64,000 nucleotides of DNA, from positions 4,518,084-4,582,083 of the forward strand of contig OZ007514.1 of NCBI GenBank assembly GCA_963931865.1. Reading direction: 5' to 3'. The notes beneath the pieces are model-generated. The model made no database searches and was not told the origin of the DNA. It saw only the letters and a program-made list of their open reading frames with translations. The translations under genes and the position numbers were made by a program. Positions within the stretch are counted from its first letter, which is position 1; every line of letters begins with the position of its first letter. Source of the DNA: Axinella damicornis. Its lineage: Eukaryota > Porifera > Demospongiae > Axinellida > Axinellidae. This document shows, piece after piece, positions 55,579-64,000 of this stretch.

Positions 55579-58500
55579 GTCCATGGCGTCACTACTTCCC
55601 AGCTGGAAGCCCGAGTGACTTCTGATCCCTTCAACTGCTTGTGTTGCACAAATCAGACATACCAGAGGGTGTGGGTGGATCAAGACTTGCAAAGCAACCG
55701 GCCGCAGTGCCTCGTGAATGACTTACAGTGAGTGTACTACTACTCATGTATTATACCTACATGTATGAACATGCAGAACACTGAATTATGCTAGCCTTGT
55801 TCAAGGCCTTCTCACCCCAGTGTTTGTCGCTTGCAGTGCTAACGTGGGGGAAGGCTTGGTAAAACATGTCACGTGAAGTGACGTACATGTAGATGGATGT
55901 CACTCAGAACAGTTAACCCTTTGAACGCGATCATTAACACTCACGCGACTGCTGATAAATTTAGTTAATTTGTCTGCTAAGGGTGCCATTGAGCCCTGAC
56001 TATCGTTATATGGCTGCTAGGCTGAGTTATACTCAAGCGCTCACCTTGGTGTTGATAGGTACTGCACTGATGCCTCAAGCCTATACTAGGCCCTTTGAGC
56101 GCTACCAATGGCGTTCCTTGGGCGAAAAGCCTGCCTATGCTGCCAGTACACAAAACAGCGACAAAACAGTGAGCGCTTACTTTACTCTCGATCGGTAGGA
56201 GGAGCTTGGGATCGATTGCTGATATCCGTAGGATCTGCCTCTTTCATTACTGTGATTGCCATTATATTAACAAGGCCTGCCCCACTTCAGTTAGCTCACA
56301 AAATCGTGGTAGGCGTATAAATATGCCGTTCGCACTGAGTGGAGGTTTTGACAGGCACATAATACACCGATCGCCGCTCAAAGAGTTAAGGCAGGTCCAC
56401 TAGTGCTCTGTTAGCAATAAAGGTGGTAATACCAACTCAGAAAAGCTGCTGCTGTAGACAAAGCACATGGTCTAACTCAATTAACATTAATGAATTAGCA
56501 AATTGATTATAGATGATTTTTAATAGGTGTTACCATGGTAGCATGCTTAGAAGTAAACAATTGGTGGGGGTCAAAGTTTAGTTGCCTTAACTATATTTGA
56601 GTTTTTTGCGGGTACGAAATCGTGTGCAAATGCAAAAAAAATGGACACCAATGGAGTCAGCACAGCACAAGGAAGCATGAATCAACTGGAAACGCTGTGC
56701 AGAGATAAGCCTTCAAGAGATACATATATACAAACAGATTTACTCGAATTTACCAGCCTGAACTTTACTAATCAAATGTTCATCAACTTACTACTCACTC
56801 CAACTTTTCACCCTGTATCACATCAAGCATTCATAGATGAACGCAGAGAGCAGATTCTGAGGTTGGTTTTTGTACCCGCAAAGGCCATAAAAGCTTCACA
56901 CTATCAAACTTGGTACTCACTTGGCAGTTTTCAAAGCCCTAGTGCCCACACCAAGTGCGGACGAAGACTGCTCTTTCCTACACTCGAAAGCCATTCATCA
57001 TAGTCAAAAATAAAACTAACTTGGAACTAAATGGGGGCTAACGTCCACCTACAGCACTGCATGTGACGAGTTTTACCAGGCCTTCCCCTGCATTTGTACT
57101 GCTAGCGACAAACGCTGAGGTGAGAAGGCCTGGGAATGAGGCTAGAATTATGACTACAATGTACTACTAGGATTCTGCTCTCAATCTGGAGTATAGTCAC
57201 CTGAGATTTTTCTGAGGCTTATAATATGGGTGTTACTGTTGTTCCCGTATCGTAGTCGTACTGTGTTCGTAGTTCGCACACTATTTTTGCGTACTCGCAC
57301 AGAACATTAAGTACACGATTGTGTATGCTGGAAGTGTAGTACGGGGCGTTATCGTACTATGAGGTTGAGGTACGGTGTTGTAAACGTAGTACGCACGTGG
57401 AGTGTTGCAAGAGAGAGAGAGAAAGAGAGATCAAGCAAAAGAGAATCCAGACCAAGCGAAAGAGAATCCAGATCGACTGAAAGAGAAGCGTGTAGCTACA
57501 GTGTGTACAAATGCAAGCAGATCATCTACCACTTCAACCTGGGATACAAGCCCCTGACGATATCGTGTCTTCTCCAGGCAGAAGGCCTTACAGCTAGCAG
57601 GAGAGGAATCGCTTAGTTCCTCGCGAAATATCTTGATACCGGTTCGATTGGCAGGCGCCCTGGGTCGGGAAGACCGTCAAAAATCACAGCGGAGGTGAAA
57701 ACGAACTCTTAAGACCTTTCATGTCTGTCTTTGCTTCACTGGGCCTCTTTGACTCTTCCTTAAGCATGTCTGTCTTCGCTTCACCGGGCCTCTTGGACTC
57801 TTCCTTGCGTGTCTGTCTTCGCTTCACCGCTTGCACTAAAACTGCTCACTCACTCAAAAATTTTTGCTGCTTTCTCAGCCTCGTGTGAAAAGTACGAAAA
57901 CATTGTGCAGTGACGTATCATAGTACGCTATATTTTACCGTAAATACGCTGCATATGCGCATTCCGTGTCCTCCATGCTTTTACTATGCATGCTGCCGTA
58001 TTTTGTAAACCGTAATTCCATACTATGTGTGTACTACAACTACGTTACGGGGTCAAAGGTTACTGTACCTCTGTATAAATTATAATGATTCGAGGGGCAA
58101 CCGCACTCCTGGTAGCCGCTGTTAAACAGTAGCACAAGCTAAGTGTGACAGTTCGTTCCAATTATCACACATCACGTGAGTACCATGATAGCTATATACA
58201 GGGAAGATCTGAAATTATTTTAGAGTGCTCTCAAGTACCATCATGTCATAAAGTAGCCTCGTTGCAACCTGCCGTAGCACAAGCTAAGTATTGCAATACG
58301 TTCCAATTAACGCACATGCCACGTGGCAACCACACTCAGTCGATCGCGAGCAATGGCGACCAAAAGGAAGATAAGACATTATTACAGCACTCACAACTTA
58401 CAGTGCTGTAGCCAGCACGGTGAGTTTTGGCATGTAAGCGTCAGTGAACGACAGCGATCACGGCCGTGTGGTCAGAATCTTTGTGTGCCTTTCCTAAGAA

Positions 58501-61384
58501 CGGTACTGCCACCGGAAGTCGAAGAGAGTGCTCGAGCAATGGCGGCCAACGGCGAGACGAAAGCGTTCATATCTCTACCACCAAGGTGAGTTTCAGCACA
58601 ATTATTTTGATTTTGTGTCACTGTACCATAGCGATCACGATGGTGTAGTCAGAATCTCTGTACGCCATTCCGAAATAGTCAAACCTTTATTACATTACGT
58701 TACATTATGTTACGAGGGGCAACCGCACTCCTGGTAGCCGCGGTTAAACGGTAAGGTAGGGCGGGGTAATTCGGGCCACGGGTAATTCGGGCCACTTCAA
58801 CTTCAGGTCAACGGTAACTAAAAGCGGACAGACTTTAGGCAAACTTCTGGCCATGTATATCCAGGGACTCAACCTGCCTACAACTATGGATGCTTCTTTC
58901 CTGTTGCAACGTTGAAGTGGCCCGAATTACCCCGTGGCCTGAATTACCCAGCCCTACCTTAGCACAAGTTTTTGATTGTGACAGTTCGTTCCAATTATCA
59001 CACATCAGTTAGTACCATGATACCCTATAGCGATAGCTATATAGGGAAGATTTAGAGTGCTCTCAAGTACCCATTCATAAAGCAGCCGTGTTGCAACCCC
59101 AGTGTGACTTGCCATCGCGCAATCTAAGTATTGCAATACGTTCCAATTAACGCAAATGCCACGTGGCAACCACGCTCAGTCGATCGCGAGCAATGGCAAC
59201 CAATACAGCACTCACAACTTAGACAGCACGGTGAGTTTCGGCATGTAAGCCACAGTCGGTGAACGATCAGTGATCACGGCCGTGTGGTCAGAATCTTCGT
59301 GTGCCTTTCCTAAGAATGGTACTGCCACTGGAAGTCGATGGAGCACTCGAGCAATGGCGACTAACGGCTAGACAAAAGCGCTCATATCTCCACCACCAAG
59401 GTGAGTTTCAGCGTGAGTTCCAGCACATAATCATCAGTTCGTCCGAACCCCCTCGAACCCCTCCTCCCTACGGGCCTGTTTAGTCAGAACCGTTGTAGCT
59501 AGGGCATTCGTAAATAGCCACCGCACTACTAGTTGGGGCGAGCCTGAGCGAGCCCCACATAGACGAGTTTGCTGTAAATTTTCCATATAATATATGTATC
59601 GTACGTCGTGCCGTAAATCACTTCCTGGTCGTATTTTGCGTGTTCTTGCATCATGCGTTATTTCAAACCTGAGTTCACTTACTTCCTGCATGCTCGTGCG
59701 TTGATATCATGATGTCGCGCCGGTCTAACTGAGACGCGAACTACGAACAGTCTACCTCAACAAGGCCTTGCAAGGATGGAGACTATAGCGGGGCGGTGAG
59801 TGGCTAACAGAGACCGCTCCTGGACCTACCTGCTAGACTGCTTCAAGTGCACGAAACCAATGATTAGTGCGGTCATAACTTTCTCTGGTGTAATCTGTGT
59901 CTGTGTCCTTAACTCACCGTCAGACTCACATTCTGATGACATGCACATGCAACTGCTCCATGCACATTCAGTACCTGCATGTACCCGCTCAGGCTCGCCC
60001 CACAATGTTCTGCATTCGTCTAGTACTGGTAATTGGACCAGGTGCATCTCACCGGCAGGGCAAGCTCACCGTTCAGAATGGTACTCTGGTATTACTCTCA
60101 CCCCGAGCAGACTCTGATTGCATCCACCAGCTCGTACTTACATCTCCAAGGTTGCCGGTCGGGCATAGGCGCAACTGGATCGTAATAGTGCACACGTGGC
60201 TGTCTCATTCCCAGCGGATCCGGAACGAAAAAAAATCCACCCACACAAGGAGGCCAAAAGTTAGGGTTAGGATTAGGGTTAGGGTCATAACTCCACCACA
60301 AAGGTGAGTTTCAGCATAAATATTGGGTCAGTCAAAAATTAGAATGATGACGGTGTAGTCAGAATCTCTCCATGTCCTCCACTGAGCCCAGGAGGTTTTT
60401 ATTTTTTGGACATAATTTTTCCCCTACCAGGAGTGTAACATCGAGGGGCAACCGCACTCCTGGTAGCCGTTGCAACGCCGGCTGTGACTCTCCGTAGCGC
60501 AAGCTAAGTATTGCAGTTAGTTCCAATTAACGCACATGCCACGTGGCAACCACGCTCAGTCGAACGCTAGCGATGGCGACCAAAGGGAAGACACGAAATT
60601 ATAACAGCACTTACAACCTTGCCAGCATGGTGAGTTTTGTATGTGGCGGCCGACGGCACGACAAAAGCGCTTGTATCTCCGCCACCAAGGTGAGTTTCAG
60701 CACAATCATTTTGATTTTGTGTCACTGCATCATAGCGATCACGACGGTGTAGTCAGAATCTTTGTAGGCCATTCCGAAGTAGTCGAACATTTATTACATT
60801 GTTTACATTGCATTACATTACGCGGCACAATGTTTCCCCTACCAGGAGTGTAATTGAGAGCAAAGCGAGTCTACTAGCGAGTTCAATTGCGATTTTGCGT
60901 GGTGGTAGATTTTGCAGGATCTCGGACATTGTCCGTATACTACTCCGGATACCGTACGTCGAAACTGAAAGTCTTGGCACTTGCATGTCACAAACTTCGC
61001 TTGCCCAATGCGCGGCATTCTTCTAGTATATTACGCGGCACAATTTTTCTCCTACCAGGAGTGTAATTAGGCTACAATGTATATATATATACAAGTTGGA
61101 GGCAGCTGCCAGGTTGTTTACAATAATGAGATAACATTATTCATAGTGGAACGTGTTTCCATACCACTGCAGGCTTCTCTTCAACAGTACTGATGGTACC
61201 TACAGTAACAACACTGGTGCAGAGGTCAGGGTACCAGGATTTGGAGACACTAGTACTGTGGAATTCCTGGACACTCCTCCATCCTCACCAGTTTTCAATA
61301 CATTCGTGAACTACTTTGTTGCCAGGGGTTACGAGAGAGGGAACACCATCCGAGCAGCTCCATACGATTGGAGGCTAGCTGCAG
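48327..61384 (+). CDS. PLA2G15-like: Lysosomal phospholipase A2 / LCAT-like gene, partial
   Basis: Three exons recognised. 48327-48393 encodes a signal peptide ending TAQSPILL, fitting the start of the mature protein (compare PPVVLVPG). 55603-55727 encodes LEARVTSDPFNCLCC and TYQRVWVDQDL ... CLVNDL (compare QLEAKLDKP ... WLNL ... CWIDNI). 61173-61384 encodes LLFNSTDGTYSNNTGAEVRV, PGFGDTSTVEFLD, and YERGNTIRAAPYDWRLA (compare VRVPGFGKT ... RGAPYDWR). Junction 55727/61173 joins in frame through CAG. A short exon for the VPG-x-GGS segment was not found. The catalytic GHSMG exon and the Asp/His exons are not seen before 64000, so the gene is truncated by the window or broken. Linking exon 1 to the others is inference. 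Family function: acyl transfer/phospholipid hydrolysis in the secretory or lysosomal lumen. Confidence 0.65.
48542..48768. mobile_element. MITE, caagagttcataac family, second copy
   Basis: Left gagttcataacaataagagt plus gtgcaactgcca; right the complement tggcagttgcacactcttat plus tgttatgaactc. Same ends as 3338-3547, and both share the interior word ctgtgtaaactc / gagtttacacag. Confidence 0.85.
49141..49571. mobile_element. Transposon-like element with ggggcggatccaggg ends
   Basis: Left caggggcggatccagggttt and right ccctggatccaccactg are inverted ends. This end motif (cag-g/t-ggcggatccag) is widespread in animal non-autonomous DNA transposons. About 431 bp, no transposase. Confidence 0.75.
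49616..49885. mobile_element. MITE with caagggggtgacactccca ends, 5-bp TSD
   Basis: Left caagggggtgacactcccat, right atgggagtgtcacccccttg; flanked by the exact repeat gacag (49611-49615, 49886-49890). The interior holds several copies of cttgaccgcttgaccgc. A solo right end is at 51490-51517, and a related interior at 3110-3200. Confidence 0.9.
49992..50688. mobile_element. Element with tagtctctcgaaaatacgccc ends
   Basis: Left gtagtctctcgaaaatacgc and right gcgtattttcgagagactac are inverted. Near both ends the motif tcgaaaatacgcccaccc (or its complement) is repeated in tandem. About 697 bp; the ORFs inside are not recognisable. Confidence 0.85.
50832..51213. mobile_element. Best-preserved long-TIR MITE, 9-bp TSD
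   Basis: Arms of about 60 bp: tagcctcgttcccaggcccg ... gcgggcctggggaacgaggc-type complement, then aacgcggagggcctggtat and its complement. Exact duplication gcctgatgg (50823-50831, 51214-51222). The 382-bp body matches 35296-35664 in inverted orientation (cgttcaacgcttggtgtgta, gttctgagcccca). Confidence 0.92.
51525..51630 (-). repeat. Reverse-oriented piece of the gcaaccgcactcctggtag repeat
   Basis: The complement reads accacgttgcaac-type blocks, gcaagctaggtattgcaact and ccaattaacgcacatgcca, the same order as at 58260-58330 and 60480-60545. Confidence 0.75.
51782..52221. mobile_element. Fold-back element, tagcctccttcccaggccg
   Basis: Left arm tagcctccttcccaggccgt, then gagaaacggcctggcaactt plus ccacgagttcaaactg; right arm cagtttgaactcgtggaagt plus tgccaggccgtttctccctc. 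The right terminus has lost the gggaacgaggcta end. Confidence 0.8.
52719..53218. mobile_element. Fold-back element of the cctcgttcccagg family with a 70-codon ORF
   Basis: Left cctcgttcccaggctcctcc and right ggagcctgggaacgagg, with second-level arms gcctggtacgctttcgca / tgcgaaagcgtaccaggc. An ORF at 52871-53083 (MATTAENVTWQYRHPL...) lies in the unique centre; no homology recognised, low confidence as a gene. Confidence 0.82.
53221..53420 (+). repeat. Minisatellite gatgacaagtagacattg
   Basis: Units of about 55-60 bp containing gatgttgtgggtgtatgatg and acaagtagacattgtgtcag, at 53218, 53287, 53331 and 53376, with one shortened unit. Confidence 0.85.
53860..54335. mobile_element. Long-TIR MITE with a 33-G run in its centre
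   Basis: Left tagcctcgttcccaggccta and right taggcctgggaacgaggcta; arms continue through attattcatcacgtg and its complement, over 100 bp in all. The centre carries 33 G (53994-54026). On the other side the corresponding arm reads cccgccccccctacgtccac. Confidence 0.9.
54797..55431. mobile_element. Fold-back element, ggggcgagcctgag ends
   Basis: Left ggggcgagcctgagtgag, right ctcgctcaggctcgcccc. An internal ORF at 55020-55205 (MATTGTETTHESTSSMD...) has no homology I know. Same family as 59535-60001. Confidence 0.75.
55501..55573 (+). repeat. (CA)n microsatellite
   Basis: Uninterrupted CA dinucleotide repeat of about 36 units, just upstream of the LCAT-like exon at 55603. Confidence 0.98.
55792..57144. 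mobile_element. 1.35-kb long-TIR element with one ORF
   Basis: Left tagccttgttcaaggccttc plus tcaccccagtgtttgtcgct; right the complement agcgacaaacgctgaggtga plus gaaggcctgggaatgaggcta. Flanked by gaattatgc (55783-55791) and gaattatga (57145-57153), a 9-bp duplication with one mismatch. It is the largest member of the family here. Confidence 0.85.
56641..57003 (+). CDS. 120-codon ORF inside the 1.35-kb element, unknown
   Basis: Open from ATG 56641 to TAG 57001-57003, starting MDTNGVSTAQGSMNQLETLC. No family recognised, no signal peptide or membrane segment. Its interest is only that it is the longest frame in the largest long-TIR element; it could be chance. Confidence 0.25.
   Translation: MDTNGVSTAQGSMNQLETLCRDKPSRDTYIQTDLLEFTSLNFTNQMFINLLLTPTFHPVSHQAFIDERREQILRLVFVPAKAIKASHYQTWYSLGSFQSPSAHTKCGRRLLFPTLESHSS
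57530..57705 (+). pseudogene. Tc1/mariner transposase N-terminal fragment
   Basis: Reads LGYKPLTISCLLQAEGLTAS, then a TAG stop (57614) in place of a coding codon, then FLAKYLDTGSIGRRPGSGRP and SKITAEVK. This is the paired-like helix-turn-helix and GRPG(S/R)GRP-K linker of Tc1-type transposases. No catalytic DDE region follows. Upstream codons are a run of RE(K/R)/SERES repeats. Confidence 0.75.
57715..57840 (+). repeat. Short tandem repeat ttgactcttcctta-type
   Basis: Units with tgtctgtcttcgcttcaccg and ggcctcttggactcttcctt repeated two and a half times, about 54 bp each. Confidence 0.8.
58092..59500 (+). repeat. Two tandem units of a complex repeat with a short ATG exon
   Basis: Unit 1 (58092-58709) and unit 2 (58710-about 59500) begin gaggggcaaccgcactcctg and carry, in order, ttccaattatcacacatcac, gtattgcaatacgttccaat, gatcgcgagcaatggcgacc, atcacggccgtgtggtcaga and ccaccaaggtgagtttcagc. 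Unit 1 has MAANGETKAFISLPP followed by a perfect donor (aag/gtgagt). In unit 2 the same frame has a stop. Unit 2 is interrupted by the MITE at 58752. Likely tandem copies of a transposon end. Confidence 0.85.
58752..58961. mobile_element. MITE with TA target duplication
   Basis: Left taaggtagggcggggtaatt with ggtaattcgggccac; right gtggcctgaattacc with gccctacctta. The paralogous site in unit 1 (gttaaacagtagcacaag, about 58122) is empty with one TA, while here TA is on both sides. So the mobile unit is 58754-58959. Confidence 0.92.
59535..60001. mobile_element. Fold-back element, ggggcgagcctgag ends, second copy
   Basis: Left ggggcgagcctgagcgag, right cgctcaggctcgcccc followed by acaatgtt, as in 54797-55431. 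Interiors share little I can see. Confidence 0.78.
60261..60284 (+). repeat. Short interstitial telomere-like tract (TTAGGG)
   Basis: ttagggttag followed by gattagggtt and aggg: three perfect TTAGGG units and one ttagga variant. It abuts a copy of the ccacaaaggtgagtttcagc repeat end. Confidence 0.85.
60443..61064 (+). repeat. Third copy of the complex repeat plus a solo end
   Basis: Begins gaggggcaaccgcactcctg, carries ccaattaacgcacatgccac and ctccgccaccaaggtgagtt, and ends cctaccaggagtgtaatt at about 60855. A solo terminal copy (acgcggcacaatttttctcc) lies at 61031-61064. This copy lacks the first ccaattatcacacatcac block. Confidence 0.85.
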
Positions 61385-61674
61385 GTAGTGGCAGGATGCA
61401 GTCCAGCTAGCTGCTGTCTGTAAAGGATGAGTATCTGGTTGATAGAATCATGAATAATATAGCAATATGGGGAACTTGATTGGAAACACGGGATTGAATG
61501 CAAGTTTCACATCAAGTATGCCATTACCAGTTGTTACTCAGGACTGTCAGGAGTGAAAGTTGCCGCTTTGGGCATACACCAGTTCAAGACTGATTGAACG
61601 ATACGAAGGTGAACCTCAGAACGGTTTCCGTATGACATCTGAGGTGCAGCAGTACATGCCCTGCTGGAAATTCT

Positions 61675-61985
61675 ATGCATGAAACATGCATGTTTCAACA
61701 GATTTCATGCATGGACGCATGTAAAATGCATGAATCATGCATGTATCATGCATGGGTCTCATGCACCATGCATGGATTTCCATTTCCATGCATGGATCAT
61801 GCATGGATCATGCATGGGTCTCATGCACCATGCATGGATTTCCATTTCCATCCATGGATCATGCATGGATCTACCTTTTCATGAATGCATCATGCATGGA
61901 TTTCCATTTCCATTCATGGAACATTCACAGGTCCCCTTTCCATGCATGGATCTCCGCTTGCATTCATAAAACATGTACATGTTTC
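61675..61985 (+). repeat. ATGCATG-rich degenerate tandem array
   Basis: Short units around catgcatggatcatgcatgg and gatttccatttccatgcatg repeat with variable order. Each catgcatg core is itself palindromic. All three frames stay open for 60-96 codons only because of the repeat (MHGSC, HAWISI). Confidence 0.9.
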
Positions 61986-62992
61986 GATCCACCAAACACA
62001 CACAAGTCATGAAACCAAACCATGTAGACTTTCAGCTTCTTTATGTGGCTATCTGCATTTGTGAAGGGTTCACCTGCGTATTATAGGCTGCTGAACATGC
62101 AGCATAGACTATACAGTCATTTTAATTTACCTTCCTGTGAAGCTGCAATTGTGCTTAGGCCCCACCAGGAAGCCTTTGCAGGGTTGCAGTTGTAGCGCTT
62201 CGTAGCTGACTACTTGCCACGCATCTCACAGCTAGTTACTAAATGTAGCTCTGGCAGCACTCATGATTATCAGCCAGTAATCATGCAGTAATTACTTTGG
62301 CTCCAACAGTCTGAGTACTGTACATGCAGCAGCTGCCCATTTCATTTGAAATTTTTTGTTGCTTTAGAGTTAGAGTCTAGCAAGTTGCAGTAGCAGTGCG
62401 TAGCTCTAGACTCCTTTAGTTTTGCTATAGCTAGTATAGTCTAGCTGCTATATTGGTTCTCAAGCTACAGTTGCAAATGTTTCAGAGGGCTAGTTGCAAT
62501 TGCCCATACAGCCAACTGAGATTTGGTGAGTACATACGACATACCCATGTACAGCTATATATACAGCCAATTCTGTGCCTTCGTGATTTATGAGCTATCT
62601 GGTAGCTATCAGTTAAACCAGCAAGGTCATAAGCAGTTTAGCTTTTATAGCTCTTATAACAAGTTTGACTGACGGAAGGGCACCCATCCATAGGAGAGCT
62701 CTGAGATATCCAGCAACCTTACTTTGTGTGTTTTTTTGGTCTAGCCACTGAACATAGTGGCATGCAGTACAGGGCCAAGTGTAAGCAACAATCTGTTGTT
62801 GAAGTAACTTGATTATGACATGTATCAGTGTCCTGTTCTGGTTCCAAGCAGGCTGTCCCATCTAAACTGATTCTAGGCATGACCTGTGGTTGCTTTAGAT
62901 TTGTCAGGAATGTTAAACTATGGTACCAGTATTGAAGTAGCTTGTGGGAGGCTGCATGCCTTCATGTAGTGCTTCAGACTGGTATTCTATTT
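61986..62992. other. No gene recognised
   Basis: Moderately AT-rich sequence with many agctag words; no exon, repeat or RNA gene I can support. Confidence 0.5.
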
Positions 62993-63119
62993 CGACGTGG
63001 ATATTGGTCCGGCAGGAAGTAAATACGGTACCGGAAATGCGCGCGCATCTAGAACCGGCCCTGGCCCTAATATACCCTAACCCATTGCCCTACTTCCTGC
63101 CGGACCAATATCCACTTCG
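62993..63119. mobile_element. 127-bp MITE with 9-bp TSD
   Basis: Left cgacgtggatattggtccgg plus caggaagta; right tacttcctg plus ccggaccaatatccacttcg. Exact flanking repeat attctattt (62984-62992, 63120-63128). Ends differ from the tagcctcg family although the target size is the same. Confidence 0.9.
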
Positions 63120-63128
63120 ATTCTATTT

Positions 63129-64000
63129 AGTACATGCGGCTTTGCACATACGTACTGCATATAGCGGGAAATTTTGTACGGTGCAAATTTTTGTGTGTTT
63201 CGTATGAAGCCTTGGGATGTACGAAAATAGAAAGCTTTAACGGACAAAATTGTAATGAACACTTGAACACATGGAAGCGGCGAGTAAGCGATGGTGTTTG
63301 TAACGTATTTCTAGCCTTCGAACGGCCTACCAGATTCCAGTGGACCTGTCTATGACTGTTAGCCTGTGATGATAACAAGGCTGTGGGAAGTGTGACAGAT
63401 GGAAGTAAGCCAAGTTCACTGAGCAGCAATGGTCGATGAGTATGCTGCCAACAACAGAGGCCCAGATGTCAGCATTGTAGATGTGGTACCCTCTCACTAT
63501 TGTGCACTGCTTCAATCAAAAACGACACCATAGATACGTGTTACGTTCATGTAATGCTAGGGGGTGTGGCAATACGCATGCAGGGCATATGAAAATACGC
63601 TTCTGAAGTCATTTCAGCCATTTATGCGAAAATTTGTACCTACAAAATTTCCCTCTATATGCATAGCAATAAGTACATGTACATTCAGTCACACTTCAGT
63701 GAGAAGTTAACACTAGCACAGCTGTGTTAGTAGTAATTCTGGTAATGTGTAGTAGAAAATTGCTCATTCATCATGAGGTCAACAACAAAATTGTGGCAAT
63801 AAGAGGAGAGTGATAATGCACATCCAAAGTCCCGTTGACGGCTATAGTCCGGGGCCCTGTTGACTGCTATGCATGCTTATGCTGTACTGTATTGCCCACC
63901 AGGACATGGTATCATGGAAACATGTCCCTGTGATCCATGCACGATTTCTGCATGATTCTCGCACGTTTCTTGCATGAAACACACTAGTATTTGAATTTCC
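63129..64000. other. No gene recognised to window end
   Basis: At 63915-63985 a small group of gcatga/tgcacg words (ctgcatgattctcgcacgtt) resembles the ATGCATG array at 61.7 kb but is too short to call. Confidence 0.5.

Noticed and set aside
55344..55731. ORFs with long HTHTHT stretches
   Set aside because: Product of the (CA)n microsatellite; only the part from 55603 is supported as an LCAT-like exon.
61427..61682. Possible further LCAT-like exon (readings LNASFTSSMPLPVVTQDCQE and EGEPQNGFRMTSEV)
   Set aside because: No motif of the family, a stop in between, and no convincing splice borders.
61675..62012. Overlapping ORFs rich in MHGSC/HAWI
   Set aside because: All frames stay open because of the ATGCATG repeat.

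Overview
The window is eukaryotic, and most consistent with an invertebrate metazoan; I favour a demosponge. The reasons are multi-exon genes with GT-AG introns down to about 43 nt, heavy fold-back MITE content, and fragments of gene families that I associate with sponge genomes: HIRAN-like domain pieces, a Ulp1-like peptidase with a PHD finger, and a beta-helix/multi-TM receptor-like protein. The organism call is inference. There are no operons and no CRISPR array, and most long ORFs are chance or repeat-derived.

Region 1 (1-15.7 kb) holds the best gene, a guanine deaminase on the + strand. I can place 19 exons from 654 to 15652, and nearly all splice phases agree. It departs from the usual cytosolic enzyme in two ways. 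It starts with a signal peptide, and after the normal deaminase C-terminus it continues in frame into two cysteine-paired Ig-like repeats. One expected exon, carrying the second catalytic His, was not found. Its introns carry MITEs, a tRNA-Thr-like sequence and LINE/HIRAN debris.

Region 2 (15.7-31 kb) has a 72-bp satellite, a ~230-bp satellite, a frameshifted beta-helix/multi-TM pseudogene (-), an intact secreted protein of unknown family (-), a perfect-looking 365-bp tandem duplication, a Ulp1-PHD gene (-), a tyrosine-recombinase fragment and several MITEs.

Region 3 (31-47 kb) is built of segmental duplications. A ~1-kb block occurs twice and brackets a broken copy of the 3' part of the deaminase gene. 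A second, longer broken copy lies at 43.3-46.0 kb. Both copies share the same inverted duplication inside the same exon, so they descend from one damaged ancestor. Between them lie a second intact secreted paralogue (+, 37.9 kb) and an LTR retrotransposon with both LTRs, a 5-bp target duplication and no recognisable reverse transcriptase.

Region 4 (47-64 kb) has a LINE RT pseudogene, scattered exons of a lysosomal phospholipase A2/LCAT-like gene, and a dense field of fold-back elements. These include a long-TIR family with 9-bp target duplications (Mutator-like signature), a TA-target element proven by an empty paralogous site, a three-unit repeat array with a short ATG exon, a short TTAGGG tract and an ATGCATG-rich array. 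Six homopolymer G or C runs of 24-39 nt are spread through the window.
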